From Allobacillus halotolerans (lineage in GTDB: Bacteria > Bacillota > Bacilli > Bacillales > Alkalibacillaceae), in NCBI RefSeq assembly GCF_028743495.1, contig NZ_CP117968.1: a stretch of DNA of 64,000 nt; one strand, 5' to 3'. Each line of letters begins with the position of its first letter. The stretch's first letter is position 1. A program made the position numbers and the translations under genes. The notes under the pieces are model-generated. The model made no database searches. It saw only the letters and a program-made list of their open reading frames with translations, and was not told the origin of the DNA. Below, one piece after another: positions 17,765 through 26,078 of the stretch.

Positions 17765-17784
17765 AAATGTGTATGAACACATTT
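17765..17784. promoter_or_regulatory. 20-bp palindrome in the citZ leader
   Basis: AAATGTGT and ACACATTT are perfect arms around ATGA. The site lies between the promoter and the citZ ribosome binding site, where a repressor could block elongation. It matches the cre consensus poorly at the centre, and I do not see a clear CcpC box. The regulator is unknown. Confidence 0.45.
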
Positions 17785-17819
17785 AATTCTATCGGAATGC
17801 TAGTATATCTTCCACACTC

Positions 17820-17848
17820 ATTATAAACAAATTCCTACCGAATGTGAA
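17820..17848 (-). promoter_or_regulatory. citZ: sigma-A type promoter of citZ
   Basis: On the minus strand a TTCACA (-35, 17843-17848) is followed by a 17-bp spacer and a perfect TATAAT (17820-17825). The transcript would have a leader of about 80 nt carrying the 17765 palindrome. Confidence 0.75.
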
Positions 17849-17953
17849 ATTTTTTAAAATATTAGAAGTATAAAGCTTCATAGCTTGGACAATTTGTTCA
17901 TACAATTGGATAATACGTCATCATTCTTTCTTCAAATAGTTCATACATAAGCT

Positions 17954-18430
17954 TCAACTAAACAAACCAACCATAGAATCGACAACGCGCATAGCGAGAT
18001 AAGCAATACCCGCACCAATCAACGGTCCAACAGCAATCCCTTGGAAGAAAACAACAGCAAGGATTGTTCCAAGAATCAACGCTGTCGTCAAATGAGGTTC
18101 ATTGGCCAACAAAGTCAATCCATCTTTTGCGACATAGGCCACAAAAATTCCAGCAAGAACAGCAATCCAAGCATAATACGATTTAAAGCTTTTCGCTAGA
18201 TCTGTAAACCCAATTTCACCTGCTGCAATCGGTACAAGTACGGCCACCGTAATGATGACAACACCGATAAACATACCTTTCGCTTCAAGAAAGGGAAAGA
18301 CCCGATCTTCCAGCTTGAACAATTTAATGCCTAATAAAATATATACAGCAATTAAAATCGCTTGGTTTTTTGCAATAAAACCGAGTGCTAATAAAATAAG
18401 TAAGAATATTGTAGAAGATGAGAACATCAT
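17954..18430 (-). CDS. ytwI: DUF441 membrane protein YtwI
   Basis: A 158-residue integral membrane protein with four to five hydrophobic segments (for example LLILLALGFIAKN and GVVIITVAVLVPIA). It ends in a glycine-rich segment GIAVGPLIGAGIAYL. The pattern and the position next to citZ and ytvI match B. subtilis YtwI (UPF0756/DUF441), whose function is unknown. The ATG at 18430 is chosen because GAGGTG ends 3-4 nt before it; the GTG two codons upstream is part of that binding site. Confidence 0.86.
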   Translation of the reverse strand: MMFSSSTIFLLILLALGFIAKNQAILIAVYILLGIKLFKLEDRVFPFLEAKGMFIGVVIITVAVLVPIAAGEIGFTDLAKSFKSYYAWIAVLAGIFVAYVAKDGLTLLANEPHLTTALILGTILAVVFFQGIAVGPLIGAGIAYLAMRVVDSMVGLFS

Positions 18431-18544
18431 GATCACCTCTTTATTGAACCTTCACGAACCCACGTGAAAACGAACTTTCTTCATCAGAAGAGCGATAGTA
18501 CTGATTAGAGACCTTATCTCATTGTAGCAGAAAGGATTACAAGA

Positions 18545-19639
18545 ATGAATATTGATTGGCTAAAAGCTATACAACTGACTGTCACTTTCATCGTGTTGTC
18601 CACGTTATTTTACGTTAGCTTACCCATTTTATATCCGTTTTACATAAGTATCATCCTGGCAATCATCATACTTCCTCTCGCTAAATTATTGGAAAGAAAA
18701 TTATATTTTCCTCGGGGACTAGCTATATTTACGATGATTTTTATGTTATTAGTCGTTTCAGTTACAGTCATTTCTTTAAGTATGATTGAATTGATTCATT
18801 TTCTTCAACAATTCTCTCATTTCTTACCTGTCATATTCGATACAACATTACAACATTTTTATGAAACCATCTTTCCTTGGACAGAAAAAATGATTGGAAC
18901 ATTATCTAATTTACTAAGCAGATCTCCTGATTTTTCACAAGATTACTTCACACAGCTTTTGATGGACTTTGCGAATTCGTTTCGAGATTACAGTCAAAAC
19001 TTCCTATTGGACCTTGTTCAATCACTCATCTTAATATTTACAAGCACGCTACAGTCAAGTTATATTTTTATACTGATTTTATTAAGCACCTATTTTTTAG
19101 CTAAAGACGGCCCAAGATGGGCAGCGTCTTTATTATCAAAGGTTCCCGCTCCTGTTAAAGACTTTATTTATGACCTTAGAATGCAAAGCTTCCAAGTGGT
19201 TAAGAAATATATTTTCGCACAGCTTTTGATCATTTTAAGCTCAGGTTTGATTATCTGGATTGGCTTAACATTACTAAATGTGAAGCATGCACTTGCGATC
19301 ACTTTTTTTAGCATGCTTTTGGATTTCATCCCTTTGATTGGGGTTAGCGTCGTATTCATCCCTTGGATTTTATATAGTTTTTTGACACAGCAATTTTTTA
19401 TGACGATTGGATTAAGTGTTCTATTGCTCGTCTTGATTATATTTCGTAATATCATTGAACCAAAACTTTTAGGTACATCCCTTGGGATTCATCCTTTTGT
19501 CATGATCATACTATTGTTTTTATTTTTTCAATGGTTCGGATTAATGGGTGTGCTTTTAACCCCTTTATGTTTGATTTTATTGATTACGATTAAGCAAACG
19601 GGGATTCTTCGGGATATTCAAGCGTATTTAACGAAGTAG
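18545..19639 (+). CDS. ytvI: Sporulation integral membrane protein YtvI (AI-2E transporter family)
   Basis: A 364-residue membrane protein of the PerM/AI-2E family. Paired hydrophobic segments occupy residues 10-75, a soluble amphipathic middle follows, and the C-terminal half carries the family segments LLDFIPLIGVSVVFIPW and ILLFLFFQWFGLMGVLL. Some AI-2E family members export small molecules; the YtvI branch is sporulation-associated with no known substrate. It is divergent from ytwI and is one of the few plus-strand genes here. AAAGGA precedes the ATG. It runs towards fxsA, and the interval between them holds a 52-bp array. Confidence 0.88.
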   Translation: MNIDWLKAIQLTVTFIVLSTLFYVSLPILYPFYISIILAIIILPLAKLLERKLYFPRGLAIFTMIFMLLVVSVTVISLSMIELIHFLQQFSHFLPVIFDTTLQHFYETIFPWTEKMIGTLSNLLSRSPDFSQDYFTQLLMDFANSFRDYSQNFLLDLVQSLILIFTSTLQSSYIFILILLSTYFLAKDGPRWAASLLSKVPAPVKDFIYDLRMQSFQVVKKYIFAQLLIILSSGLIIWIGLTLLNVKHALAITFFSMLLDFIPLIGVSVVFIPWILYSFLTQQFFMTIGLSVLLLVLIIFRNIIEPKLLGTSLGIHPFVMIILLFLFFQWFGLMGVLLTPLCLILLITIKQTGILRDIQAYLTK

Positions 19640-19686
19640 ATTGGATGGTTAGGTGACGTAATTGGGAAGTGCGAGTAATGGGTTGT

Positions 19687-19981
19687 CTTCCGGGCTCGAG
19701 AGACGCTGTCAACGACGGAACAGCGAAAATTCCGATGCCTTCCGTGCTCGAGAGGCGCTCTCAACGACGGAACAGCGAAAAATTCGGTGCCTTCCGTGTC
19801 CGAGAGGCGCTCTCAACGACGGAAGAGCCAAAAATCGGGTGCCTTCCGTGCTCGAGAGACGCTGTCAACGCCGGAACAGCGAAAATTCCGGTGCCTTCCG
19901 TGTCCGAAAGGCGCTCTCAACGACGGAACAGCGAGAAATTGATATTCTTCCGTGCTCGATAAATGCTCTCCTTCTCGACGA
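19687..19981. repeat. 52-bp tandem array B (6 copies, last degenerate)
   Basis: CTTCCG begins at 19687, 19739, 19791, 19843, 19895 and (as CTTCCG with a diverged remainder) 19947, exactly 52 bp apart. The typical unit contains outer arms TTCCGT/ACGGAA, inner arms GAGAG/CTCTC, 4-nt symmetric internal loops and a GCG loop. In the 19739 unit these parts lie at 19740-19772. A linker with AAAAATT or similar follows on the plus strand. Open frames across the array are by-products of its repeated, stop-poor sequence. It fills the space between the convergent ytvI and fxsA, about 50 bp from the fxsA terminator. Confidence 0.95.
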
Positions 19982-20031
19982 CCATTTGTTATGCCGATGC
20001 CAGATTTTAGTCATCGATTACTTACCAAACC

Positions 20032-20077
20032 AAAAAACCTGAACGATCACATAACGAATGTGTCGTTCAGGTTTTTT
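20032..20077 (-). terminator. Terminator after fxsA, probably bidirectional
   Basis: A long stem has arms AAAAAACCTGAACGA and TCGTTCAGGTTTTTT, continued by CACAT/ATGTG after one bulged base, with a 5-nt loop. The right arm touches the fxsA stop codon. T6 ends both strands, so it can serve fxsA and ytvI. Its core is the same as in the gapB terminator. Confidence 0.92.
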
Positions 20078-20477
20078 ATCTCCGGTAAATATGAAATCTT
20101 TTGACTGAGCCTTTTTTAATCATGGATAGCAGTTGTGCTTGCGCCCAAACCTTAAATGGTTTTCTTGTTACTGGAATCAATAAAAGAAAACCCAGTAAGT
20201 CAGTAAGAAATCCAGGAGTAAACAATAATACAGCCCCGATTAAAATAGCAATTCCATCGAAAATTTCATCCTTTGGCATACGGCGTTGCGCCATTTCTTG
20301 ACGGGCTCGGTTCAGTGTGCTGATTCCTTGCCACTTGGCGAGAAAAGCACCGATGACGCCAGTCAAAATAATGCCTATTAAAACAAACCAAATACTTGTC
20401 ACGTTGCCTAGCCAAACAAAGATCGCAATTTCGATGACTGAGAAAACAACAATTAATAAAAATAATAATCGAAACAT
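20076..20477 (-). CDS. fxsA: FxsA family membrane protein
   Basis: A 133-residue protein with hydrophobic segments at residues 2-21, 26-46 and 78-102, and a basic C-terminus. The motif IGIILTGVIGAFLAKWQG and the helix DGIAILIGAVLLFTPGFLTD are characteristic of FxsA. In E. coli FxsA relieves F exclusion of phage T7; the role in Bacillus is unknown. It follows pyk by 11 bp on the same strand, as in B. subtilis, and is presumably cotranscribed with pfkA-pyk. Confidence 0.9.
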   Translation of the reverse strand: MFRLLFLLIVVFSVIEIAIFVWLGNVTSIWFVLIGIILTGVIGAFLAKWQGISTLNRARQEMAQRRMPKDEIFDGIAILIGAVLLFTPGFLTDLLGFLLLIPVTRKPFKVWAQAQLLSMIKKGSVKRFHIYRR

Positions 20478-20488
20478 GTATTCACCTT

Positions 20489-22255
20489 CTATATGATCGA
20501 AGTTCTTCCTAGATAAATATTACCCGTTTCCGAATCGAGCGTAATCTCATCTCCATTCGTCAATAAGCTTGTGACTTCTTTCGCGCCGACAATGGTTGGC
20601 AGCTCTAAGTTTAAGCCAACGATTGCTGCGTGGCTTGTCAATCCACCTTCTTCTGTGATGATTCCAGCCGCTCTTTTGATCCATGGCATCATTTCTTTTT
20701 CTGTTCCTGTGGCGACTATAATATCACCGTCTTCGAAATTTTCCTCTAATTGCTTAGCATTTTCTGCAATAATGACTTTTCCTGAAGTGCCTTTGTCTCC
20801 AATTCCTTGACCTTTTTGAACGATATCACCGACTACGTGAACTTTGACCAAGTTAGTAGAGCCACTTTGACCGACAGGAACACCCGCTGTGATTACGATT
20901 CGATCTCCGCGCTGAATGTATCCCGAATCAAGACTTCGACTTACGGCCAAACCGAGCATTTCATCGGTTGAATTCACGCGTTCACCGTTGATTGGATGCA
21001 CTCCCCACACAAGGTTTAATTGACGATTGACACTCTCCCTGAAAGTGATGGCTATAATCGGTGCGTTCGGACGATATTTTGAGATCATCCGTGCAGTATT
21101 CCCGCTTTCCGTCGGTGTGACGATAGCGTTCAATTCAAGTTCTTCTGTTAAATTGGCAACCGAGTGACTAATTGCATCTGTCATGTTTTTATCTTCGTTT
21201 TTAAATCGGTTACTAGATGAATCAAGTTGTGAAATTTTGTTTTCCGTATAAACAGCAATGTTATACATCGTTTCAACGGATTCAACAGGATAATCACCTG
21301 CAGCTGTTTCACCAGACAACATAATTGCATCTGTACCATCGTAAATCGCATTCGCTACGTCGCTTGCCTCTGCACGTGTTGGTCTTGGGTTTCGTTGCAT
21401 GGAATCGAGCATCTGTGTCGCGGTAATGACTGGTTTAGCAGCTACATTACATTCATGAATTAGCTTTTTCTGGACGAACGGCACTTCTTCTGCTGGAATT
21501 TCAACGCCTAAGTCACCACGCGCTACCATGATTCCGTTACTGACTTGAAGGATTTGAGCAATGTTATTGACGCCTTCTCGGTTTTCGATTTTCGGTACAA
21601 TTTGGATAAACTCTCCGTTGTTTTTCTCCAATAGCTCCCGAATATCCAACACATCTGAAGCTCGGCGAACAAAGGATGCCGCAATAAAGTCAATACCTTC
21701 TTCGATACCAAACAAGATATCTTCTGCATCTTTGTCCGTAATCCCTGGTAGGTTTACGCTGACATTCGGAACGTTGACACCTTTTTTATTTTTGATTTCA
21801 CCTGAGTTTTGTACGACGGTTTCAATCTCTTTTTTATCCTCATGGATTGCTTTTACTTCAAGACCGATCAACCCATCATCAAGCAAAATTTTTGAGCCAG
21901 GGTGGACATCATGAATCAATCCACTATACGTAAGTGAGAAACGTTCCGCAGTTCCTTCTACATCTTCCATCGTCAAATAAACAGTCGATCCTTCTTCTAA
22001 ATATGCTTGGCCACCTTTGAACTGGCCTGTACGTATTTCCGGTCCTTTTGTATCCAACATGATCGCGACTGAACGACCTGTCTCTTCAGCAGCCTGGCGG
22101 ATATTCCGGATACGATTACGGTGTTCTTCATGATCTCCATGAGAAAAGTTTAACCTCGCAACATTCATTCCTGATTCGATTAATTGCTTTAATGTTTCCA
22201 CGGACTCTGATGCTGGTCCGATTGTACATACAATTTTTGTCTTGTTTTTAATCAT
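20489..22255 (-). CDS. pyk: Pyruvate kinase with extra C-terminal PEP-utiliser domain
   Basis: Pyk makes pyruvate and ATP from phosphoenolpyruvate and ADP. The start KTKIVCTIGPASE, substrate segment MLDTKGPEIRTG, active-site motif GIMVARGDLGVEIP and NAIYDGTDAIMLSGETA are present. The 588 residues exceed the usual ~475 because of a C-terminal PEP-utiliser-like domain with the TEEGGLTSHAAIVG motif, a known feature of Bacillus pyruvate kinases. GGAGG lies upstream of the ATG. It is 20 bp after pfkA in the pfkA-pyk-fxsA unit. Confidence 0.97.
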   Translation of the reverse strand: MIKNKTKIVCTIGPASESVETLKQLIESGMNVARLNFSHGDHEEHRNRIRNIRQAAEETGRSVAIMLDTKGPEIRTGQFKGGQAYLEEGSTVYLTMEDVEGTAERFSLTYSGLIHDVHPGSKILLDDGLIGLEVKAIHEDKKEIETVVQNSGEIKNKKGVNVPNVSVNLPGITDKDAEDILFGIEEGIDFIAASFVRRASDVLDIRELLEKNNGEFIQIVPKIENREGVNNIAQILQVSNGIMVARGDLGVEIPAEEVPFVQKKLIHECNVAAKPVITATQMLDSMQRNPRPTRAEASDVANAIYDGTDAIMLSGETAAGDYPVESVETMYNIAVYTENKISQLDSSSNRFKNEDKNMTDAISHSVANLTEELELNAIVTPTESGNTARMISKYRPNAPIIAITFRESVNRQLNLVWGVHPINGERVNSTDEMLGLAVSRSLDSGYIQRGDRIVITAGVPVGQSGSTNLVKVHVVGDIVQKGQGIGDKGTSGKVIIAENAKQLEENFEDGDIIVATGTEKEMMPWIKRAAGIITEEGGLTSHAAIVGLNLELPTIVGAKEVTSLLTNGDEITLDSETGNIYLGRTSII

Positions 22256-22275
22256 AAGGTCACTACCTCCTAAAG

Positions 22276-23235
22276 TTATATGGATAGTTGGCTAGATAAA
22301 TTATATAGTTCTTCTATCTCTTGATTGTTTTTGTCGAAATTACCTGTGAGATCATGATCGACAAACTGATTATTTTCCAATCCGACCATACGGCCTTGTT
22401 TTCCATTTAGCAATAATTCAATGGCAAAAGCGCCAAAACGACTTGCAATCACTCGGTCATACGCGCTTGGTGAGCCACCTCTTTGTGTATGGCCCAATAT
22501 GGTTACACGAGTTGAGAAATTCAGCTGGTCTTTGATTCGGTCGGCAATATCGTAAGCATTGCCCGCACCTTCGGCCAACATGATAATGCTATGCCTTTTT
22601 CCACGCTCATGTCCTCGTTTGATTTTTTGAATGACTTCATCATAACTCGTTTTGATTTCTGGAATTAAAATACTTTCCGCACCACCGGCAAGTCCAGCCC
22701 ACAATGCTAAATCACCGGCATCTCGCCCCATTGCTTCAATGACATAAATACGTTCATGAGATGTAGCCGTATCTCGAATTTTATCAACCGCATCAATGAC
22801 TGTATTCAACGCGGTATCAAATCCGATGGTATAATCAGTTCCAGCAATATCATTATCAATCGTACCTGGAATTCCGATACATGGATATCCTTTTTCCGTC
22901 AGTTTTTTTGCCCCTTTAAAGGAGCCGTCGCCACCAATGATGACCAATCCTTCAATCCCGTAGTGATTCAATTGTTCAATGGCTTTCTGTTGACCTTCTT
23001 CCGTCTTGAAATCTTCAGAACGGGAAGAAAACAACATTGTACCACCTTTTTGAATAATATCACCAACCGAACCGATATCCAGTTGCTTAATTTCACCATC
23101 GATTAATCCTTGATAACCGTAATAAATCCCATATACCTCTATATCGTGATAAATACAACTTCTGACCACTGCACGAATCGCAGCATTCATGCCTGGCGCA
23201 TCACCGCCACTCGTTAAAATACCAATTCGTTTCAT
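22276..23235 (-). CDS. pfkA: 6-phosphofructokinase
   Basis: PfkA phosphorylates fructose-6-phosphate with ATP, the committed step of glycolysis. The 319 residues match B. stearothermophilus-type enzymes. The ATP-site GILTSGGDAPGMNAAIRA, the substrate/catalytic segment GIPGTIDNDIAGTD with the catalytic aspartate, and MGRDAGDLALW are present. GAGGTG precedes the ATG. It is the first gene of pfkA-pyk-fxsA. The upstream 210 bp must hold its promoter, but I found no convincing -35/-10 pair. Confidence 0.97.
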   Translation of the reverse strand: MKRIGILTSGGDAPGMNAAIRAVVRSCIYHDIEVYGIYYGYQGLIDGEIKQLDIGSVGDIIQKGGTMLFSSRSEDFKTEEGQQKAIEQLNHYGIEGLVIIGGDGSFKGAKKLTEKGYPCIGIPGTIDNDIAGTDYTIGFDTALNTVIDAVDKIRDTATSHERIYVIEAMGRDAGDLALWAGLAGGAESILIPEIKTSYDEVIQKIKRGHERGKRHSIIMLAEGAGNAYDIADRIKDQLNFSTRVTILGHTQRGGSPSAYDRVIASRFGAFAIELLLNGKQGRMVGLENNQFVDHDLTGNFDKNNQEIEELYNLSSQLSI

Positions 23236-23447
23236 AACTTCACCTCATCTCACTCTCTATAGGCAATCAGTCATTCATATCATTGAATCATCTATCTATA
23301 TTCTAAATCAACTGCTAGGTAAAAATCATGTCATACGGGGTAAAGTTTGAATAAATTTCATTTGTTCCATAAAAAGCTCTGTAAAACATGACGTCTATTG
23401 ATAAAAATGGATGTCTTTTCGTTCTACTATGAGGTTCCCCCTTAAAT

Positions 23448-23494
23448 AAAAAGCTGCCCCCCTTGTTTATTTGTACCAATAACAAGTAGGGCAG
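23448..23494 (-). terminator. Terminator after accA
   Basis: The arms GCTGCCC and GGGCAG are extended by TTGTTTAT/ATAACAA with some mismatches. On the minus strand the structure ends with CAGCTTTTTATTTAA. It lies 10 bp past the accA stop and separates accDA from pfkA. Confidence 0.8.
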
Positions 23495-23503
23495 TTCTTG
23501 GTA

Positions 23504-24493
23504 TTACTCATTTACCGGAGTTTCCGTACGTTCCAAAACCGAGGTTGTCGAACCGATTTTTTCATACTTCCGCCAACGTTGATCCAATAATTCTTGTTCA
23601 TTCAATTGATTTAACTCATGCAAAGAAGATTCGATGATTTCTTTAATCTTGCTTGCCTGGCTATCAATATCACGATGTGCGCCACCCTGTACTTCCTCAA
23701 TGACCCCATCAATCACTCCAAGTTCCTTCAGGTCATAGGATGTTATTTTCATCGATTCAGCTGCTTTTTTAGCTAAATTGGAATCTTTCCATAATAAAGC
23801 CGCTGCGCCTTCTGGGGAGATGACAGAGTAAGTTGAGTTCTCCAACATGAATAACTTATCCCCAACACTTATACCTAAAGCGCCCCCACTACCACCTTCG
23901 CCGATTACAATACAAATGATCGGGACAGTCAACCCCGCCATTTCACGAAGGTTTTTCGCAATGGCTTCACTTTGCCCTCGCTCTTCGGCAGCCTTTCCTG
24001 GATAAGCACCTTTTGTATCGATGAAGGTAATAATCGGACGATTAAATTTCTCCGCTTGGTACATCAATCGCAAAGCCTTCCGATAACCTTCGGGATGAGG
24101 CATACCAAAATTGCGACGAATATTTTCTTTCGTATCTTTGCCGCGCTGATGGCCGACTACCGTTACTGGTTGACCATTAAACTTGGCAATCCCTCCGACA
24201 ATTGCTTCATCGTCGCTATGATAGCGATCACCATGCATTTCAAGAAAATCAGTAAAAAGTTGTTCGATATAATCCAAGGTGGTCGGTCGCTCGGCATGTC
24301 TAGCCATTTGAACGCGATCCCATGGAGCCATATTTTCATATACTTCACGTTCCAGATGTTCCAATCGTTCTTCCAATCGATCGATTTCTGCCGATAAATC
24401 GACTTCACTATCACCAGATATCTTTTTCAACTCAGCAATCTTCTCTCTAAGCTCGACCACGGGCTTCTCAAATGGGAGGACATTCTTTTTCAT
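23504..24493 (-). CDS. accA: Acetyl-CoA carboxylase carboxyltransferase subunit alpha
   Basis: AccA and AccD form the carboxyltransferase that moves CO2 from biotin to acetyl-CoA, giving malonyl-CoA. The protein of about 329 residues carries FIDTKGAYPGKAAEERGQ, GEGGSGGALGISVGD and the oxyanion-type VISPEGAAALLWKD motifs. Start choice: the ATG at 24493 overlaps the accD stop as TGATG, with GGAGG 9 nt upstream; a GTG one codon earlier (24496) is also possible. The overlap implies translational coupling, which suits equal subunit amounts. Confidence 0.97.
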   Translation of the reverse strand: MKKNVLPFEKPVVELREKIAELKKISGDSEVDLSAEIDRLEERLEHLEREVYENMAPWDRVQMARHAERPTTLDYIEQLFTDFLEMHGDRYHSDDEAIVGGIAKFNGQPVTVVGHQRGKDTKENIRRNFGMPHPEGYRKALRLMYQAEKFNRPIITFIDTKGAYPGKAAEERGQSEAIAKNLREMAGLTVPIICIVIGEGGSGGALGISVGDKLFMLENSTYSVISPEGAAALLWKDSNLAKKAAESMKITSYDLKELGVIDGVIEEVQGGAHRDIDSQASKIKEIIESSLHELNQLNEQELLDQRWRKYEKIGSTTSVLERTETPVNE

Positions 24494-25350
24494 CACTGAT
24501 CACCTCCATCTTGGTGAATATCAAGAATCGTCGTTACTATTTTTTTCATTTCTGAACGATGAACCACACGATCTAACTGACCATGCTTAAACAAGAATTC
24601 AGCCGTTTGGAAATCATCTGGCAGTTTTTCCCGAATGGTTTGCTCGATAATTCTTCGGCCCGCAAAGCCGATCAACGCCTTCGGTTCAGCAAAATTATAA
24701 TCACCTAAAGAAGCAAAGCTCGCTGAAACACCACCCGTTGTTGGATGGGTCATATAAGAAATGAACAACCCGCCTGAACGGCTAAAACGTTCTAAAGCGA
24801 CGGACGTTTTTGACATCTGCATTAAACTAAGTACGCCTTCTTGCATTCGCGCTCCGCCTGATGCAGTGAAAATAATAATTGGTAGTCTTTCTTCTCTCGC
24901 TTTTTCAATCGCTCGCGAGATTTTTTCTCCGACAACAGATCCCATACTACCCATTCGAAAGCGTGAGTCCATCACAGCAATTGCTGATTCATAACCATTT
25001 ATTTTTCCTTTACCTGTCATGACTGCTTCATTCATACCGGTCTTTTTCTGATCCTTTTCCACTTTTTCTATGTAATCTGGAAATTCAAGTGGATTCGCAG
25101 AAGTCAGTTGGACATCCCATTCTTCAAAGGTGTTGGCATCCATCAATGCATCAATCCGCTCTTTCGCTGACATCGGATGATGATAATCACAATGTAAACA
25201 AATCAGATTGTTTTTCTCGAGTTCTTTCCGATAATGTATTTTTCGGCACGAAGGGCATTTAACCATTAACCCTTGTGGGACATCTTCTCGTTCTGCTTGC
25301 TTAGATATTGTGGCATATTTCCTTTTTTTATTAAAAATATCTCGTAACAA
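24493..25350 (-). CDS. accD: Acetyl-CoA carboxylase carboxyltransferase subunit beta
   Basis: AccD is the beta subunit of the carboxyltransferase. It has an N-terminal zinc ribbon (CPSCRKIHY ... LICLHCDYH) and the crotonase-like core with FTASGGARMQEGVLSLMQM and MTHPTTGGVSASFA. The best start is a TTG at 25348-25350 (LLRDIFNKKRKY), because AAAGGAGG lies 7 nt before it and family members begin MLKDIF-like. A longer frame (MCPHKGG) would translate the ribosome binding site itself. Length is then 285 residues. It overlaps accA by one base. Confidence 0.96.
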   Translation of the reverse strand: MLRDIFNKKRKYATISKQAEREDVPQGLMVKCPSCRKIHYRKELEKNNLICLHCDYHHPMSAKERIDALMDANTFEEWDVQLTSANPLEFPDYIEKVEKDQKKTGMNEAVMTGKGKINGYESAIAVMDSRFRMGSMGSVVGEKISRAIEKAREERLPIIIFTASGGARMQEGVLSLMQMSKTSVALERFSRSGGLFISYMTHPTTGGVSASFASLGDYNFAEPKALIGFAGRRIIEQTIREKLPDDFQTAEFLFKHGQLDRVVHRSEMKKIVTTILDIHQDGGDQ

Positions 25351-25437
25351 CGGGATTCCTCCTTTGTGTGGACACACCTTAAAGATACAGGAAGTCTACT
25401 TTGAAAATTGTCAAAAAACATCACTGAGCAAACTTCA

Positions 25438-26052
25438 TTATTCGAGGATATATACCTTTTTAAGTGCTTCTTTTGCTGATTCGGTTTTATTTTCTTTAAC
25501 CCAAAGCAATATTTGCTCATAAAATGAATGATTTTGTTCTTCAAAAGGAATTGGGTTACTGAACCCCTCCAATAAATGCCAAATCTTCGAGAGTAACCGA
25601 TTGCCTGCTGCATTGAACAACTCTGTAAAAAGAAAAGTATGTAGCTGTTCTTTTGGCAATTCAACGATTACGGATAATAATTTTTCGTAAAGATCCGTTG
25701 AAATTTGGCCACTGAGATTAGATAGCACTTGAGATTCAAGTAATAATTTCAATTGAAGTACCTCTTGTTGAGATCTCGTTTCTTGCAGAATAAATGTCGA
25801 TAAAATCTCAACCGAATAATAGGGCTGATAAGATCGAAGGAACGTTCCTTCGCCATGTCTTGTTTCAATTAAACCTAAGAGCTCAATCGCTCGTAAAGCT
25901 TCACGGACAGAAGAACGCCCAGCATTTAACTGTTCAGCCAACTCCCTTTCAGAAGGGAGTCGATCACCATCTTGCAATTGATGATCGACAATATAATTGC
26001 GTATTTCTTCCAATACTTCTTGATAAACTTTCGATTTCGTGTCTTTTGTCAT
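25438..26052 (-). CDS. FadR-subfamily GntR transcriptional regulator
   Basis: A 204-residue regulator. The N-terminal GntR winged helix reads RLPSERELAEQLNAGRSSVREALRAIE, given here only as its key part (PSERELAEQL then SSVREALR). It is followed by GLIETRHGEGTFL and an all-helical C-terminal effector domain shorter than most FCD domains. The ATG at 26052 is chosen over one 18 bp upstream because GAGGTG precedes it. It sits between the malic enzyme gene and accD, 26 bp after the ytsJ stop. A FadR/PdhR-like dyad lies at 27357-27368 just after the ytsJ promoter, so control of its own cluster is likely. The ligand is unknown; a pyruvate, malate or acyl-CoA signal would suit the context. Confidence 0.85.
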   Translation of the reverse strand: MTKDTKSKVYQEVLEEIRNYIVDHQLQDGDRLPSERELAEQLNAGRSSVREALRAIELLGLIETRHGEGTFLRSYQPYYSVEILSTFILQETRSQQEVLQLKLLLESQVLSNLSGQISTDLYEKLLSVIVELPKEQLHTFLFTELFNAAGNRLLSKIWHLLEGFSNPIPFEEQNHSFYEQILLWVKENKTESAKEALKKVYILE

Positions 26053-26078
26053 AAAAGGCACCTCAATCATCTGCCCGA

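Noticed and set aside
17765..17784. CcpA cre site in the citZ leader
   Set aside because: The centre and several key positions do not fit the cre consensus, so only an unassigned palindrome is reported.
19662..20042. Two overlapping plus-strand frames over array B
   Set aside because: The arginine-rich translation repeats the array in shifting frames; 52 bp is not a multiple of three and there is no start signal.
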